From the NCBI GenBank assembly GCA_020740775.1, contig JAHEWK010000017.1:1178001-1242000 (forward strand): DNA of 64,000 nucleotides, given 5' to 3'. The stretch's first letter is position 1, and every line of letters starts with the position of its first letter. Made by a program: the position numbers and the translations under genes. Under the pieces are notes generated by a model that worked only from the letters and a program-made list of their open reading frames with translations, did not search any database and was not told the DNA's origin. Positions 44,927 to 55,104 of the stretch are shown here, in pieces. The DNA comes from Ilyonectria destructans (taxonomy: Eukaryota; Ascomycota; Sordariomycetes; Hypocreales; Nectriaceae).

Positions 44927-45335
44927 ATGGTAATCAAGCCCAAGTCTCCTCCCGCACCGGCACGCAACTCAGGTCGCCACAAACCGTCGAAAGCCCCGCC
45001 CAGGCGCACAATCGAGAAGCGCCATTCCACGCAGTTAAATGCTGCATTTACCGAACTACGGAATAGTATCTCTAGTATGAGAGTTGTAATGGCAAAGGAA
45101 GGAGAGGAGAATACAACGAAGGATCCGCAAGAAGGAACGCCTAAAACAAGAGTGGACAAGGTTAGTTAGCACCCAACTCATGATTCAACGATTCTTACCT
45201 AGAATACAGGAGGCCATTATGTATACGGCGACGGAGTATATTGCGATCCTCGAGGAGAGAAACAGATCTCTCCTAGAAGAGCGCATAGTACTGCAGTCAA
45301 CAATCGCTGCGTTTGAGATGTTATTTCGTTCTTGA
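44927..45335 (+). CDS. bHLH-domain protein, possibly truncated/chimeric (about 119 aa)
   Basis: Exons 44927-45160 and 45210-45335, 49-nt intron (GTTAGT...ACAG), in frame. The basic region and helix 1 read 'RRTIEKRHSTQLNAAFTELR', and helix 2 plus leucine-rich helix 'EAIMYTATEYIAILEERNRS' lies after the intron. The His-x3-Glu/Arg-type DNA contact pattern and helix spacing fit a fungal bHLH transcription factor. Another frame just upstream (about 44740-44930, Ser/Pro/Asp-rich) looks coding and may be the real N-terminus joined through a small frameshift or a missed intron. The 3' end runs straight into a FunK1 kinase fragment, so the normal C-terminus is probably lost. Confidence 0.6.
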
Positions 45336-45565
45336 TTGACCTTGACCTCGCTATCAAAGAGAAACGAGAAGGCGCCTCGGGAGCAAAGGGTAAGACCGGC
45401 ACGAGAGCCTTTATGGCAATCGGGGCGCTTCTGGGCGAGCAGCATTCCTTCATGCACGATCTCGGGTCATTCTTCTGGGTCCTGTTCTGGATCTGCATTC
45501 ACTACAATGGGCCAGATCAGGGGAGAGCTGTTCCACGTCTATGTAATCGATGCCACAGCCGGTGA
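45323..45565 (+). pseudogene. FunK1 fungal protein-kinase fragment
   Basis: One frame reads 'FLIDLDLAIKEKREGASGAK' and then 'GKTGTRAFMAIGALLGEQHS', 'FMHDLGSFFWVLFWICIHY'. This is the activation-loop and following region of the fungal-type protein kinase family FunK1; the kinase DFG equivalent is DLD. The N-lobe, catalytic loop and C-terminal end are missing. It joins the bHLH gene end with about 12 bp overlap. This is a dead fragment. Confidence 0.75.
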
Positions 45566-45980
45566 AGATGGTATAGGATATCATGAGATGGCCAGCAGAT
45601 GTGTTGATCACCGGAAATTTGATTTGTCTATGTAGAATATTCGAAGGTAGTCGCTCAACAAAGAGCTACCAGACAAGCGAGATCGGACGTCTGTGATGTC
45701 GGTGCTGGCATTGGAGGGTTTACGACGATGTGCGGCGAGGATCTTGGAGAGGTAACGGCATCTAATTCAATCGCGCGGGCTGTAGTTCAGTCTACATAAT
45801 GAACAACATCGATGTCGGCAGACGCACGTCAAGGTCACCATCTGTATCGACATGGTGCTTTGATGGCTGTCAACTCATTCACCCGCAACCGCATTCTCTG
45901 CAAAGCGATCCAATTCGGCTCTCCAACCAAGCCATGAGCTGCGCCAGCACGTGTGATGTGATCAAGAGATAAGACACAAT

Positions 45981-46147
45981 GCAATCCAGATGTCTTGTTG
46001 TTGGATTGCACCTATAAGACGAACAAGCACCACATGCCACTCCTTGACATGATTGGAGTTGATTCCTGTCAACGTTCCTTCTGCATCGCATTTGCCTTCC
46101 TTTCAGGTGAATCAGAAGAGGATTATCAATCAGTTTTGAGATACTGT
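45981..46147 (+). pseudogene. MULE transposase fragment
   Basis: The frame reads 'VLLLDCTYKTNKHHMPLLDM' and 'SFCIAFAFLSGESEEDYQSV'. This matches the start of the MULE catalytic domain (family pattern: Asp-x-Thr-Tyr-Lys-Thr-Asn ... Pro-Leu-Leu). No more of the protein is readable on either side. Small relic. Confidence 0.7.
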
Positions 46148-46463
46148 ACGTAGTGCTCGTTTCTCCTATTTAAAATTCCCCCCAGGTGAAAAGAGATATC
46201 TAATGCGATCATCAAAATCGCAGGAAAATTCTCATGAGACTAGGCACATCACAAGAGATTCCTGGTATAACACCAACCTTAAGATGTAGCACCTTTATTT
46301 CTTTGTCCAATGAGTAGGTCAATTGTGGTTCTTGCAGGACATAGGTTTTACATATTGCTGGCAGCAGTTAACCGGCCAGTGGGTGAGCCAATTTGCAATA
46401 AGCAGAGCCAGACAGCCTTAATCCACTTATTGCCTACGTCCACTTCTTAACCTCGACCCCTCA

Positions 46464-46539
46464 AGCGGCGGACAAAAAACATGGCAGTCCCTACACCCAA
46501 AATGTATGGGGAGACCCGCCATGTGTTTTGTCCGCCGCT
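46464..46539. repeat. Inverted repeat, 22-bp arms
   Basis: AGCGGCGGACAAAAAACATG plus GC at 46464-46485 pairs with 46518-46539 with one mismatch; spacer 32 nt. It could be a very short MITE or a folded transcript. Confidence 0.6.
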
Positions 46540-46710
46540 GGCCCTCCATGCCCTCGGCCTGGTGTCCTGGGATGCGTGAGCCAACTGGTCCAAAGCGTAC
46601 GTTTCGTTTCCAGAAGCTTCGATGCCCCACTTAATCCTATAAACCTCCTCTGAGGCGGTGAAGGCGAACTGCTCACGTTCATTTAGTTTCTACAACCTTC
46701 GGTGTCCCGG

Positions 46711-47019
46711 TGAGTCGTTCCTGCTCTACTGGGTGGGGCAGGGAGGCTCAAGGAATGGGTCTTGAACAGCATGTCTTAAAATAGCATTCAGATCCTTATT
46801 TCAGAATCACACGTCATCAGGCTTGCACCTTCCTAATGAAAAGGGTCTGAGATTGGTCCCCTCCCCCAATGGGTTCTGCGCAAACAACCCGCTGCGTCCA
46901 TTTAACGTCTCGAAGCTTTTATGCCCTACTGAGTCGTTCCTGCTCTATCAGGTGGGGTGTTTAGCAGGGAGGCTCAAAATAGCATTCAGGTCCTTCTTTG
47001 AGGACTATGTCGTCATCAG
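46711..47019 (+). repeat. Diverged direct repeat, about 110-bp units
   Basis: Unit 1 (46711-46820) and unit 2 (about 46930-47019) share GAGTCGTTCCTGCTCTA, GCAGGGAGGCTCA, AATAGCATTCAG and GTCATCAG in the same order. Pieces of 46570-46640 also recur near 47090-47150 (AACTGGTC, CTTCGATNCCCCACTTA-like words). An old local duplication; no coding sense found. Confidence 0.5.
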
Positions 47020-47292
47020 GGACCCGAAAACAGCGACAGTCTAGGTTCTTTGGTTTAAACATATTGAAACTCCGGCTGCCTAAGCTAACTGGTCTAAGAC
47101 CTACTCCGTACATTCAGTGGAATCTTCGATACCCCACTTAGCCAATCCCCCCTAGCCCCGACAAGACAGCTCTGGGCTGTTATGTGGCCTTCCATGAGGA
47201 CCAGGAAAGGCAACTTGAACTGTATTTGTTCCATTCAGTTCGTATACTCCCGTCACTCGTTGGGCATGAACATGGCAGCACTACGGCCGACA

Positions 47293-48456
47293 TCAGTGAA
47301 ACCCCCATTGTGATTCCCAAACCATTCCAACCACCGGTTGGGGCTGTGGCCCTGGGCTACCAAAAACTCCCTGGTCGCATCTAGACAGGGAAGGCACATT
47401 TGAAATAGATTGGCTTGGCACCGGGAGTGGTTCTTTTTGGAACGGCTCTAATACCATATCAAACAAATCATCTCCGACCTCTGACGACCTTGAGTCTTGC
47501 TGAAAAGGGTCAGTCCATATTGACGGAGCACTTTCTATCTCAGGCATTTGGATGCTCAAGGAATCTGTTCCACTTGCTCTGCTGCTGCTTGAGCCCCTAT
47601 GGTGTGGAGGTATAAGTCCGTTAGGGAGTTGAAAGGCCGAAGAACAAGATAAGAGGCTATCGACGGACTTTCTCGCTTCGTTTGCAATGTATTTCTGGAT
47701 GATAATGCATTTGCAATCAGTATGCTGCAAGAGCTGGGTCTTCAAGTGGTAGATCTCAGTAGTTAACTGATCGAAACAGGTTGAGAGGTATCGGTTCCGA
47801 TCCTCCATGGCCTGCTTACGGGAGGCGAGTGCTGACGCTTTATCCCGTTTGCGCAGTCGACACTTAGTAGCAGCGATTCTATTGCTTTCGAGGATGCGCT
47901 GTCGCTGGGGGTCCCTAGGAAGATCCTCGTTGTCATTGATCTTCCCCTTTTGCTTTTGACATGCCTTTGCAGGCTCTTGAGGTTCGACTTTGGATTTCCA
48001 GCCTCGTTTTCTTGGTTTCGGTACATCCCAAACGAGTGCGGAGGCACCGGTTTCTGACAGGCTTGAATCTTTTTGCGATTTTCGTCGGTTTAGGGGTCGG
48101 CGGGGCGGTTTCTTTTCGCGTTCGACAGTCGGTAATACTATCTGGGAGGGTTCATACTCCTCGGGGATCTTGGCTGCCATGACATATTGGGGTGGAGGTT
48201 TGGGAAACCCGAGACCGACCTCTGTTGAGATCGGGGAGGTGCCGATTGCTTTGTCGAAGAACGAGCCCTCGGTGACTTGGTTCATCGCTTGTTGACAGGC
48301 CATGTGGCTTCGAGATGCGGGGGAAGATATGCTGATGCGATAAGGTGGAGGGGTCATCAGGCATCCCGCCGCTGGTGTCGAAGCGATCTCATCGAAGTAT
48401 TGGCCAAATGCGAAATCTCCCGCCATCTGAGGGTAAGAATGGACGAAGGCTGCCAT
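47293..48456 (-). CDS. bZIP transcription factor, ATF/CREB type (about 387 aa)
   Basis: Start chosen at ATG 48456 (Met-Ala-Ala-Phe-Val-His); the frame is open upstream to 48798 but that part is low-complexity and unlike the rest. The basic region is 'RILESNRIAATKCRLRKRDK' near residue 210, with the N-x2-AA-x2-CR signature and Lys-Cys form of the ATF/CREB class. A leucine zipper follows (heptads through 'YLSTCFDQLTTEIYHLKTQL') and a short 'HTDCKCIIIQKYI' extension seen in fungal Atf1-like proteins. The N-terminus is Pro/Ser-rich. No introns were needed. It would bind CRE-like sites as a dimer in the nucleus; stress or development roles are family knowledge, not shown here. Confidence 0.85.
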   Translation of the reverse strand: MAAFVHSYPQMAGDFAFGQYFDEIASTPAAGCLMTPPPYRISISSPASRSHMACQQAMNQVTEGSFFDKAIGTSPISTEVGLGFPKPPPQYVMAAKIPEEYEPSQIVLPTVEREKKPPRRPLNRRKSQKDSSLSETGASALVWDVPKPRKRGWKSKVEPQEPAKACQKQKGKINDNEDLPRDPQRQRILESNRIAATKCRLRKRDKASALASRKQAMEDRNRYLSTCFDQLTTEIYHLKTQLLQHTDCKCIIIQKYIANEARKSVDSLLSCSSAFQLPNGLIPPHHRGSSSSRASGTDSLSIQMPEIESAPSIWTDPFQQDSRSSEVGDDLFDMVLEPFQKEPLPVPSQSISNVPSLSRCDQGVFGSPGPQPQPVVGMVWESQWGFH

Positions 48457-50932
48457 CGAGGATCTTTCTGCACAGATGATGATCGTTCTTCGGTTTCGAT
48501 TTATGCTATCCCGGGATTGGGTGGGTAGGTGATTACAAGGCCGACTGGTTGGGGACCGGTTTGCCATAAAGGCTGATCTCCGGACTGTCCCTCCTCTTCT
48601 TCCTGTCGTTTGCCAACGAAGACAATACGCAGGGCTGATAGGCGGTTGGGGAGAGGAGCAGGTCTGAAAGTGGATTTGATGGGTTAAGGAGTGGGCCGGC
48701 TTGGTAATTGACAAGCAGAAATTCATGGGCAGGGTTTTGAAGGAGGGGGAATCCAAGAGAATGAGGTAATTGCGAGAGGATTGAGGGCGACGGGACAATC
48801 AAATATGCATGGCATCTCGCAAGCCACCCTAGAGGAATTGCTCCGGTTGCATTGCGTTTTCGAAACCCTGACGTCCTGGTGCGGCTCGCGCAACTATGCC
48901 CATACATGGCAGCAAAGGGCAACAACATGATAAACGAGGGTCAAAGCGCCGCAGTATCTCCCAGTGCTGCGGGCGGCCATATCGGGTACAGAAGCTCCAG
49001 ATACATCATACAATGGGCCGCGGAGGGAGGGGAACCGGGTGCGGAGACCGACAGAGTGGACCTAGATCCTTGCCACTGGGAACGCCATGAACTGGGAACC
49101 GGGAGCTGCGAGACGAGGTGTGTGCGCTCTAATTACCGTACCCAAGGCTGGGGGACGGTGGCGTTTGCGTTCCCCTCCTCCTGGAAGATGCAATGGTAAG
49201 TGTTGCCCTCTCCAGTACAAGCGTGAGGACAGGGTTTTCTCGAACCTTGGGCTAAGAAACCACAAAGATTTACAACTCTTGGGTTTGACGCCTTCTTTTG
49301 CGAGACTTCCCATGATCCAACGTGGCGATCGCCGTTGTGGCTACAAGACGAGGCTGTGGCACGAACTCAAGCTCCAGCCACACGGTACGGGGCACGGTGA
49401 ACTCCGTTGAGCTCGGTTCCTGCCGCGGGTGTAAGATGGATTTCAACGTTCAAGGATCAATCGCGATCCTGACCAGCTACGGTTAGACAGTTGAACATGA
49501 GCTGATGCCGAGCTCAAGGGCACTGGTCATCATCTCCCAGAACAGCTTCTTACATCGATCGCTCGGACATCGACTGCAACTCCCTGACCTCAGCACCACG
49601 CGGCCGAAGCTTTGCGCTCCTCTGTATGGGGTCGTTGGGAAGAAATCGACGATCCAAATCAGAGCTATGTATCAAGCTTAGTCGGATACTGGCTAGCGCA
49701 AGACGCACAGCCCTCCACACCGTGGTATCATCAGACGACGTTTGACAGTTCGGATTTACCAGGCCAAAATCCTCTAACGCGCATCTAGAAAGCGGGGGTC
49801 CGTCTCTCACCCTCCAGATCCCGGCCGGTGGTGTGATTCAAAAATTTGGGGCTTGGGCTAGGCTCTGATATGATGATATCAGGATTGTGAGGCTCTCGAG
49901 ATTTGCCGACCCGGTCCAGGTCAAGAACTCACCGGTTGCAGATCAAGAGGGGAATAAATCGGTGCTAGTTCTGTCCAAGGCGCAAGGGCCTTTGTTTTTC
50001 AACAGCTCCACCCCCTCCCACAGGTAGACGAACAGGTGCCCACACTCGGCGTTCTATTGGGGATGGCGACGTTGGAGGATACTGGCCCCCTCCGCAACGA
50101 TAGCGAGCGGAGGACGCCCATCGGAGGCTTCCCGAGGGCGGAATTGATCGTACCAGCTCGAATAGTCGATTCCGGCAGTTGCCTCCTACATAGTCCATGT
50201 GATCAGTTTGAGTCTCTGCAGAAACTGAGCGCGCTCATTGGTTGTTTCCGAGGGGCAAACCGGTGCCGGCCCGGTCCCAGACGCTGCTAGGATGCTATGC
50301 AGAGATACTTCCCGATCTGTGTCCTCTTCCTTGGCCGTCTTGACTCTGGAATGGTGCGGGCTTAATTGTGCAAAGACTTGTTCTTCTTGATGCCCAGCCA
50401 GGCCGGAGCCCACCCAGGGCCCGAGACCATCTGCCTCAATCTGGTACGGTGACATCATGGTGTGGGCCCTCACATGTGAAGAGATGTGTCAGATATGTCA
50501 GTGGCGAAAGTTGCCACCTATTGCCACCTATTGCCACAAGGCTTAGCAATCAGCTTCTAGCTGATTCTATACAGAAGGGAAAGGGTATATAAAGCTTGCT
50601 CTGAAACCTCAAGATATAGGGGGACACAATACACAACTTTGATTCACCCTAATATTTGACAAGATGGGACAGAGAAAAATGGGCCACGCCCAAGCTCCCA
50701 GGAGCAGCCTCACAACGTCGAGTGTGGCCGTGCGCGATATTATTTAGATCGGTGGAGTTCAGCGGCTTGTCCAATTTTATTTCCCTTCATCGAACTTCAA
50801 TTTATCTCTGTCGGAATCAGAGCTCACAGCAAGAGCGCCCCTCTGCTGGAGGCATGTGCGCTGTAGAAGTTGCTTCAGTGGCTTGACCCACCCGTCTGAA
50901 TTATGCAGTAAACGCCCTCGCAGTAGCTCTTC
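48457..50932. other. Intergenic region, one promoter-like site
   Basis: No recognised gene over 2.5 kb. A strong TATA box (GGTATATAAAGC at 50585-50596) is followed 70 bp later by ATG 50664, which opens only a 27-codon frame. This could be the first exon of a short gene or an LTR-like promoter. Confidence 0.35.
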
Positions 50933-51262
50933 TCAATTGTGGGCAGCTGTTCCCGCCCCGCGAATGGAGTGGAGATATTTCGGCTTCAACGGGATGCTCT
51001 CCTCTTCATCTTCGACTGGTCCAATGACATATTGTACGCTCTCAATTCCTTCTCTGCCTTGGCCGATACCCCGGCATCTTGGGCTGGCGACGTTGAGGAA
51101 GACTGTGTGATGCTGCGTAGAAGGCGAGCTCGAACTGTGAATCGACGCTGGCGTCTTCTCGTATTCTGACAGCCGACAGGAATCAGAGCAGTACGTTGCT
51201 CCCTCTGTCTGGGTGCCACAACTGAGGCATGGATTATACGTCCAGTCCAGACCTGACGACAT
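50933..51262 (-). CDS. Small zinc-binding protein resembling Ecl1-type lifespan factors (109 aa)
   Basis: Start chosen at ATG 51262 (Met-Ser-Ser-Gly-Leu-Asp-Trp), because the cysteine motif normally lies within the first 25-30 residues; a Met 21 codons upstream is possible. Cysteines are C-x2-C-x10-C-x3-C: PCLSCGTQTEGATYCSDSCR, followed by 'LSEYEK'. This pattern matches short fungal Ecl1/2/3-like proteins, which affect chronological lifespan and zinc responses in fission yeast. The remainder is Ser/Thr/Pro-rich. A different splice of the C-terminal half is possible. Assignment rests on the N-terminal motif only. Confidence 0.55.
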   Translation of the reverse strand: MSSGLDWTYNPCLSCGTQTEGATYCSDSCRLSEYEKTPASIHSSSSPSTQHHTVFLNVASPRCRGIGQGREGIESVQYVIGPVEDEEESIPLKPKYLHSIRGAGTAAHN

Positions 51263-52134
51263 AATGGAAAGTGCTAGAAGGCCTGCGATGTTGGGAGTAA
51301 CACAGCGATGGCAGGGCTGGCACATTCTTGTACTACAGAGCTCTAGGCTGTTGTGGAGCAGAATTTGCTCTCTTCAGCCACTGACGCAAGAGGCAATGTG
51401 CATCAATCAATCGCCTCTTCAGTCAACCCCGCCCACATGAAGAGAATTTGGATACAGCGAAGGCCTATGAGTCATGCCAAACCCCTTTGTCTGCAACGAT
51501 GAGCCCTCACCAGCCTTTCTTCTGGACCTCTGTAAAACGATAAAAATCTGGTTCCAACTTCTGAGGTGGCCGATTCTGGAGGTGCTGATTCTGGCCGGCC
51601 ACGACGCGACATGGCTGTTTTCGGCTCACTGATGACGGTCCGTAAAGAAGGATCTAATGGCTATTTTAGGACCTAAACGATCCTTGTTAACTAACACCCT
51701 GTACCCCCTCTTGAATGGCAGCAAATCAGTGGCCACCGAAGATTCTCGAAACTTAAGAGCTCGAGAGATACCTTTAACTTCCTCTCTACAATCTCCGCCC
51801 AGTCGCTCGCCCGCACCGCATTGCCCCATGCTCTTCCCGCATGTTGTCCGGCCCCAAGAATGCGGCAGGTCCCACTTTCAGTCCTGAAGAAGGTGACCTG
51901 CCGAGGTTAGCCCGGCTGGCATGGAGCTAAGCTCTGAGGCATAGGTGGCGCTGGCCAGTAGGGAGGAGTACCAAGATCACACGAAATGGCACGTAATTTT
52001 TGCCATCTATAAAAGACTGGCCCAGAGGCCATCATTAGATAGAAAATCAAGAGCTTTCATCACTAGATGTGACATGTATGATCAAGTCCGCACCTACTAT
52101 GTCATTCCGATATGGCTATTCTGGCTTCATGTCC
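51263..52134. other. Non-coding, contains LTR-like motif copy B
   Basis: The segment 52006-52054 (CTATAAAAGACTGG ... TCATTAGATAGAAAA ... CAAGAG) resembles 10271-10322 on the same strand. The stretch 51890-52110 may be a decayed solo LTR. No gene seen. Confidence 0.4.
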
Positions 52135-52674
52135 TCAGCGATATCGTAGCTCGTCTCGAGGCCCATTCATCACGCGGTTAGCGAGAAGCCCCCCAACTAC
52201 TGACTCGGCCAATTTTCGCTTGCCATGTCTACTTGAGTTTCCACCAACCATGGCGTCAATAGCTGCGGCGCCCAATGCTGCAGTCGCCACTCGAGTTCCC
52301 TTACTTCCATTCCAATTGCCTGGTTTCCTCCACACCCGGATGGCTTCTACAGCTGCCGCATCAATTGCAGCAACAGCTGCATGTTTCAGCCTTCCACTCG
52401 AATGTGACTTTCTTTCAGCGTGTCTTTTTCTGTCATAGTTTCGATGGTGGCCACGATCCCGGCTTAATTCGTCGTCTTCATCCAAGGAACGAGCACGTCT
52501 TCTAGACCGAGAACGCCCAGGGAGAATATCGTCTAATCGTTCAACGATTCCATGACCCAGGGACCTGGATCTTGGTCGTCGCTCGTCGTCGCTATAATAG
52601 TATTCATCATCTGAAAGATCTGGAGAAGATTCATATCGCCTCCGATGGCGTCGCGTCGGAACGAGGTCGGGCAT
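52135..52674 (-). CDS. Basic Arg/Ser-rich protein with C-terminal glycine/alanine membrane-like region (179 aa)
   Basis: ATG at 52674, single exon. The N-terminal half is Arg/Ser/Asp-rich (RS and 'DDEYYYSDDERR' tracts). The C-terminal half has two Ala/Gly-rich hydrophobic helices: 'AAVAAIDAAAVEAIRVW' and 'VATAALGAAAIDAMVGG', then 'AESVVGGLLANRVMNG'. Proteins with this layout are common and uncharacterised in ascomycetes (DUF3824-like style). The glycine-zipper-like helices suggest membrane or self-association. No function can be given. Confidence 0.7.
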   Translation of the reverse strand: MPDLVPTRRHRRRYESSPDLSDDEYYYSDDERRPRSRSLGHGIVERLDDILPGRSRSRRRARSLDEDDELSRDRGHHRNYDRKRHAERKSHSSGRLKHAAVAAIDAAAVEAIRVWRKPGNWNGSKGTRVATAALGAAAIDAMVGGNSSRHGKRKLAESVVGGLLANRVMNGPRDELRYR

Positions 52675-52819
52675 AATGAAGAATTTTCACAGCAAAACGT
52701 TTCGAATATTACCGAAATTTGAAGATTCAGTGAAATATTTTGGTTTGGCATTTCTTGAATGGGCTGCTCTGGCTCTATAGCTAAATGCTCCCCTGGAGGC
52801 TTGAGCCGATGACATCACG

Positions 52820-53095
52820 CTAATTCACCAATCTTTTCCTGATTACGGATGTTGGCTTATAATAGGCGTCGTCGCCGAGCTGGATGGACTTTGGCCGTAC
52901 TTGTTGGACTTGAAAGTGTGGGACGTCTTTGTTGATAGCGGGGTAATTGAACAAGTGCTAGAAAGGAGTGCGCGGTTAGCTTGGAGGAGGGCTTGGAGGA
53001 GGTGGCGGTGAATTGTGAGGCGCATGAGGACATACCTGGAGGAAGGCCAAGTATTGAGCGGGGCTCACATCGCTATTGACTTGCGGGGAGGACAT
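52820..53095 (-). CDS. Small two-exon hypothetical protein (about 65 aa)
   Basis: Exon 1 53095-53036 (Met-Ser-Ser-Pro-Gln-Val to 'AQYLAFLQ'), intron of 78 nt (GTATGT...TTCTAG), exon 2 52957-52820 ('HLFNYPAINKDVPHFQVQQ' ... TAG). Splice sites are good and the joined frame is open and compositionally like a real protein. I do not recognise it. A further GTAATC near the end could be another splice site, so the C-terminus is uncertain. Confidence 0.4.
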
Positions 53096-53618
53096 TATGA
53101 CGGATGAGGATCGCCGATGAGGGATTATTGCAGGTGGGACGGTCTGAGGTTGTTGGTGACACGAGCTGGTGATAGGCTCGGAGGGTCGGGTTAGGTGAGG
53201 CGCTAGCTGTCAGGTCGAGATGACGACAGGATGCTGAGCAAGGCGGGCGAGCGGGAAGATAAAGCACGCGAAGCCAGGTAAGCTACCGTAGGATCGCGAG
53301 GGAGCTCTCAAGCAAGGAAGGCAGACGATGGGTGGGAGTGGAGGCTTGCAGGTGGCAGAAGGACGAAGTGATGGGGGAGAGAAATGGGATGACACTGTCG
53401 ACGGGGGGGACTGAAGCTCTAGGAGGATTGGGAAGTGATATGTAGGAGGTATGGTGGGACGCCACAGGCAGACCAGCTCACTACCCCCAACTTGCACGAA
53501 CGGAAGCGATCCATACTAAACGACAAACAGAGCTTGGAGAAGTTAACACAGGACGCTTATCTTCAAGTCATTAATTTGTGCCCACCCAAATCCCCCGTTA
53601 AGACCATCAGCAACGAGC

Positions 53619-54413
53619 TCATTCCAAAGGCTTTGCGCTTACATACTGATCACTAGTACTAATCTCAACATCTGCTTCTCCATCCTTGTCTATCAGCGGC
53701 TTCAACCATCTCATACCCCTAGCTCCGCGGACAGTATGGTTGAAAACCTCTATCGTGCGCCGGAGCAAATGACTGCGAGGTGATGTTTCAGCACCTCCTA
53801 TTGAGTGGCAGCGTGCATAAAAAGCGTCCCCTCCATCTCCTCCGTCCCCTCGCAAACCGGAAGCCCGCAGTCCGGAGGCCCCGCTAACTTGCAACTTTCT
53901 CCGGTGGTCCAATTCTGGGCTTGACGTTGAGATCTTTCGCCGATCTCTGCCGCTAGTTCCCCTCCGTTTACCCCGACCTCTGTCGCCCGGTTGCTCTAAC
54001 GACATATGAGAGTTCAGGAACCCTGGTAGAATCGAGTCCTCCATAAGCTGATGAACGATCTCGACGGCATCGTCCAGTTCCAATGGGTGTGGAAGAAAAT
54101 CAGAAGAACGGAATCCGAGAAGTCGATCCCTAACTTCAGATGGAAGGTTGATCTCGCGATGTCCATTGGGAAGGATATAAGTGCCGAGAAGACCTTCCCA
54201 TAGTGCCTGTAGGTAATCGTAATGACACCGTAAAGATACCCGGGGTATTCGGTTACCCCCGACTATCTTTGCGTAACAAACACGGTATCTCGACGCGTCT
54301 TGGGCGATTTGTAGGTTTTCTAGGCAATGATTTCTTGAAAGATAGGCTGTAAAATCGTTCAATCCCCATGGGTCTGGGGATAAATCAGAAATAATGCTAG
54401 CCAATGATGACAT
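53619..54413 (-). CDS. RGS-domain protein (about 264 aa)
   Basis: ATG at 54413, stop at 53619. The N-terminal 120 residues fit a fungal RGS box: 'PWGLNDFTAYLSRNHCLENL' (start helix), 'QDASRYRVCYAKI', 'LWEGLLGTYILPNGHREINL' and 'PSEVRDRLL', then 'AVEIVHQLMEDSILPGFLNS' closing the domain. RGS domains speed GTP hydrolysis by G-alpha subunits, ending GPCR signals at the plasma membrane. A basic Arg/Ser/Gly-rich linker and an amphipathic C-terminal segment follow. The last few codons could be altered by a hidden intron (GTAAGC near 53640). No DEP or membrane domain is visible. Confidence 0.75.
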   Translation of the reverse strand: MSSLASIISDLSPDPWGLNDFTAYLSRNHCLENLQIAQDASRYRVCYAKIVGGNRIPRVSLRCHYDYLQALWEGLLGTYILPNGHREINLPSEVRDRLLGFRSSDFLPHPLELDDAVEIVHQLMEDSILPGFLNSHMSLEQPGDRGRGKRRGTSGRDRRKISTSSPELDHRRKLQVSGASGLRASGLRGDGGDGGDAFYARCHSIGGAETSPRSHLLRRTIEVFNHTVRGARGMRWLKPLIDKDGEADVEISTSDQYVSAKPLE

Positions 54414-55104
54414 TATAAAATATGTCCTTCGTACAAGAGCTGGTAGTCTGGCCCTGTTGCGTCTTGGCCCTTACCTTCTTATACACTAGCAGATCATGGT
54501 TCATCTGCGGTCGCGCTTGACTTTGGGTTCTTGGAATCGTCTGAGTCCCTGCTGATCTTGATCCGTCCACCAGATATTACTTATTGCCTCCCAGTCTTCA
54601 CGGTTTCTTCTGTCGCATTCCTCATCTTCATGCCCCGATCTGATCGTGTCTGCCATCTTGAGCTTCCGTTCCTCGTACGCCGCCTCAGACGAGTGCGATC
54701 GAACTGCGTCCCATTCCAAAAATTCTCATCGCCATTCCCATCGGTCATCTGACCCGTGTGGCCCGTCCATCGGTTGGCGGCGATATAGGGGGTACGTGCT
54801 CGATCAACGCCTTTCTCAAGTTTTGCCAGCTGCCAGCCGCGATACGCCTGCAAATATGGGGGGTACACGTGGCCGAAACCTCGAGTTATTGAAGCTTCAT
54901 ACGGCAAACGTCCTGAAGAGTCAGATCTAGACGAAGGCTGCTCGGACTCGGACGACGGCTTTGCCGAGCCCCTTCACCTACACTCGACATGCCGCTTGTC
55001 AACTTGGTTGCAGCACGATTACGACGGTATCGGCTCGCGAGGTCTGGAAGAAGACGATCCGCGCTTGTCCACATCATCATTTACTTCTTATCTGCCATCT
55101 GCTT
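54414..55104 (-). other. Possible small gene between RGS and membrane-protein genes
   Basis: Minus-strand frames at about 54900-54750 ('YPPYLQAYRGWQLAKLEKG') and 54720-54501 ('AYEERKLKMADTIRSGHEDE', 'NREDWEAISNIWWTDQDQQG') both look protein-like and lie in line, in different frames, as two exons of one gene would. No good splice pair was settled and no family was recognised, so this is a suggestion only. Confidence 0.3.
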
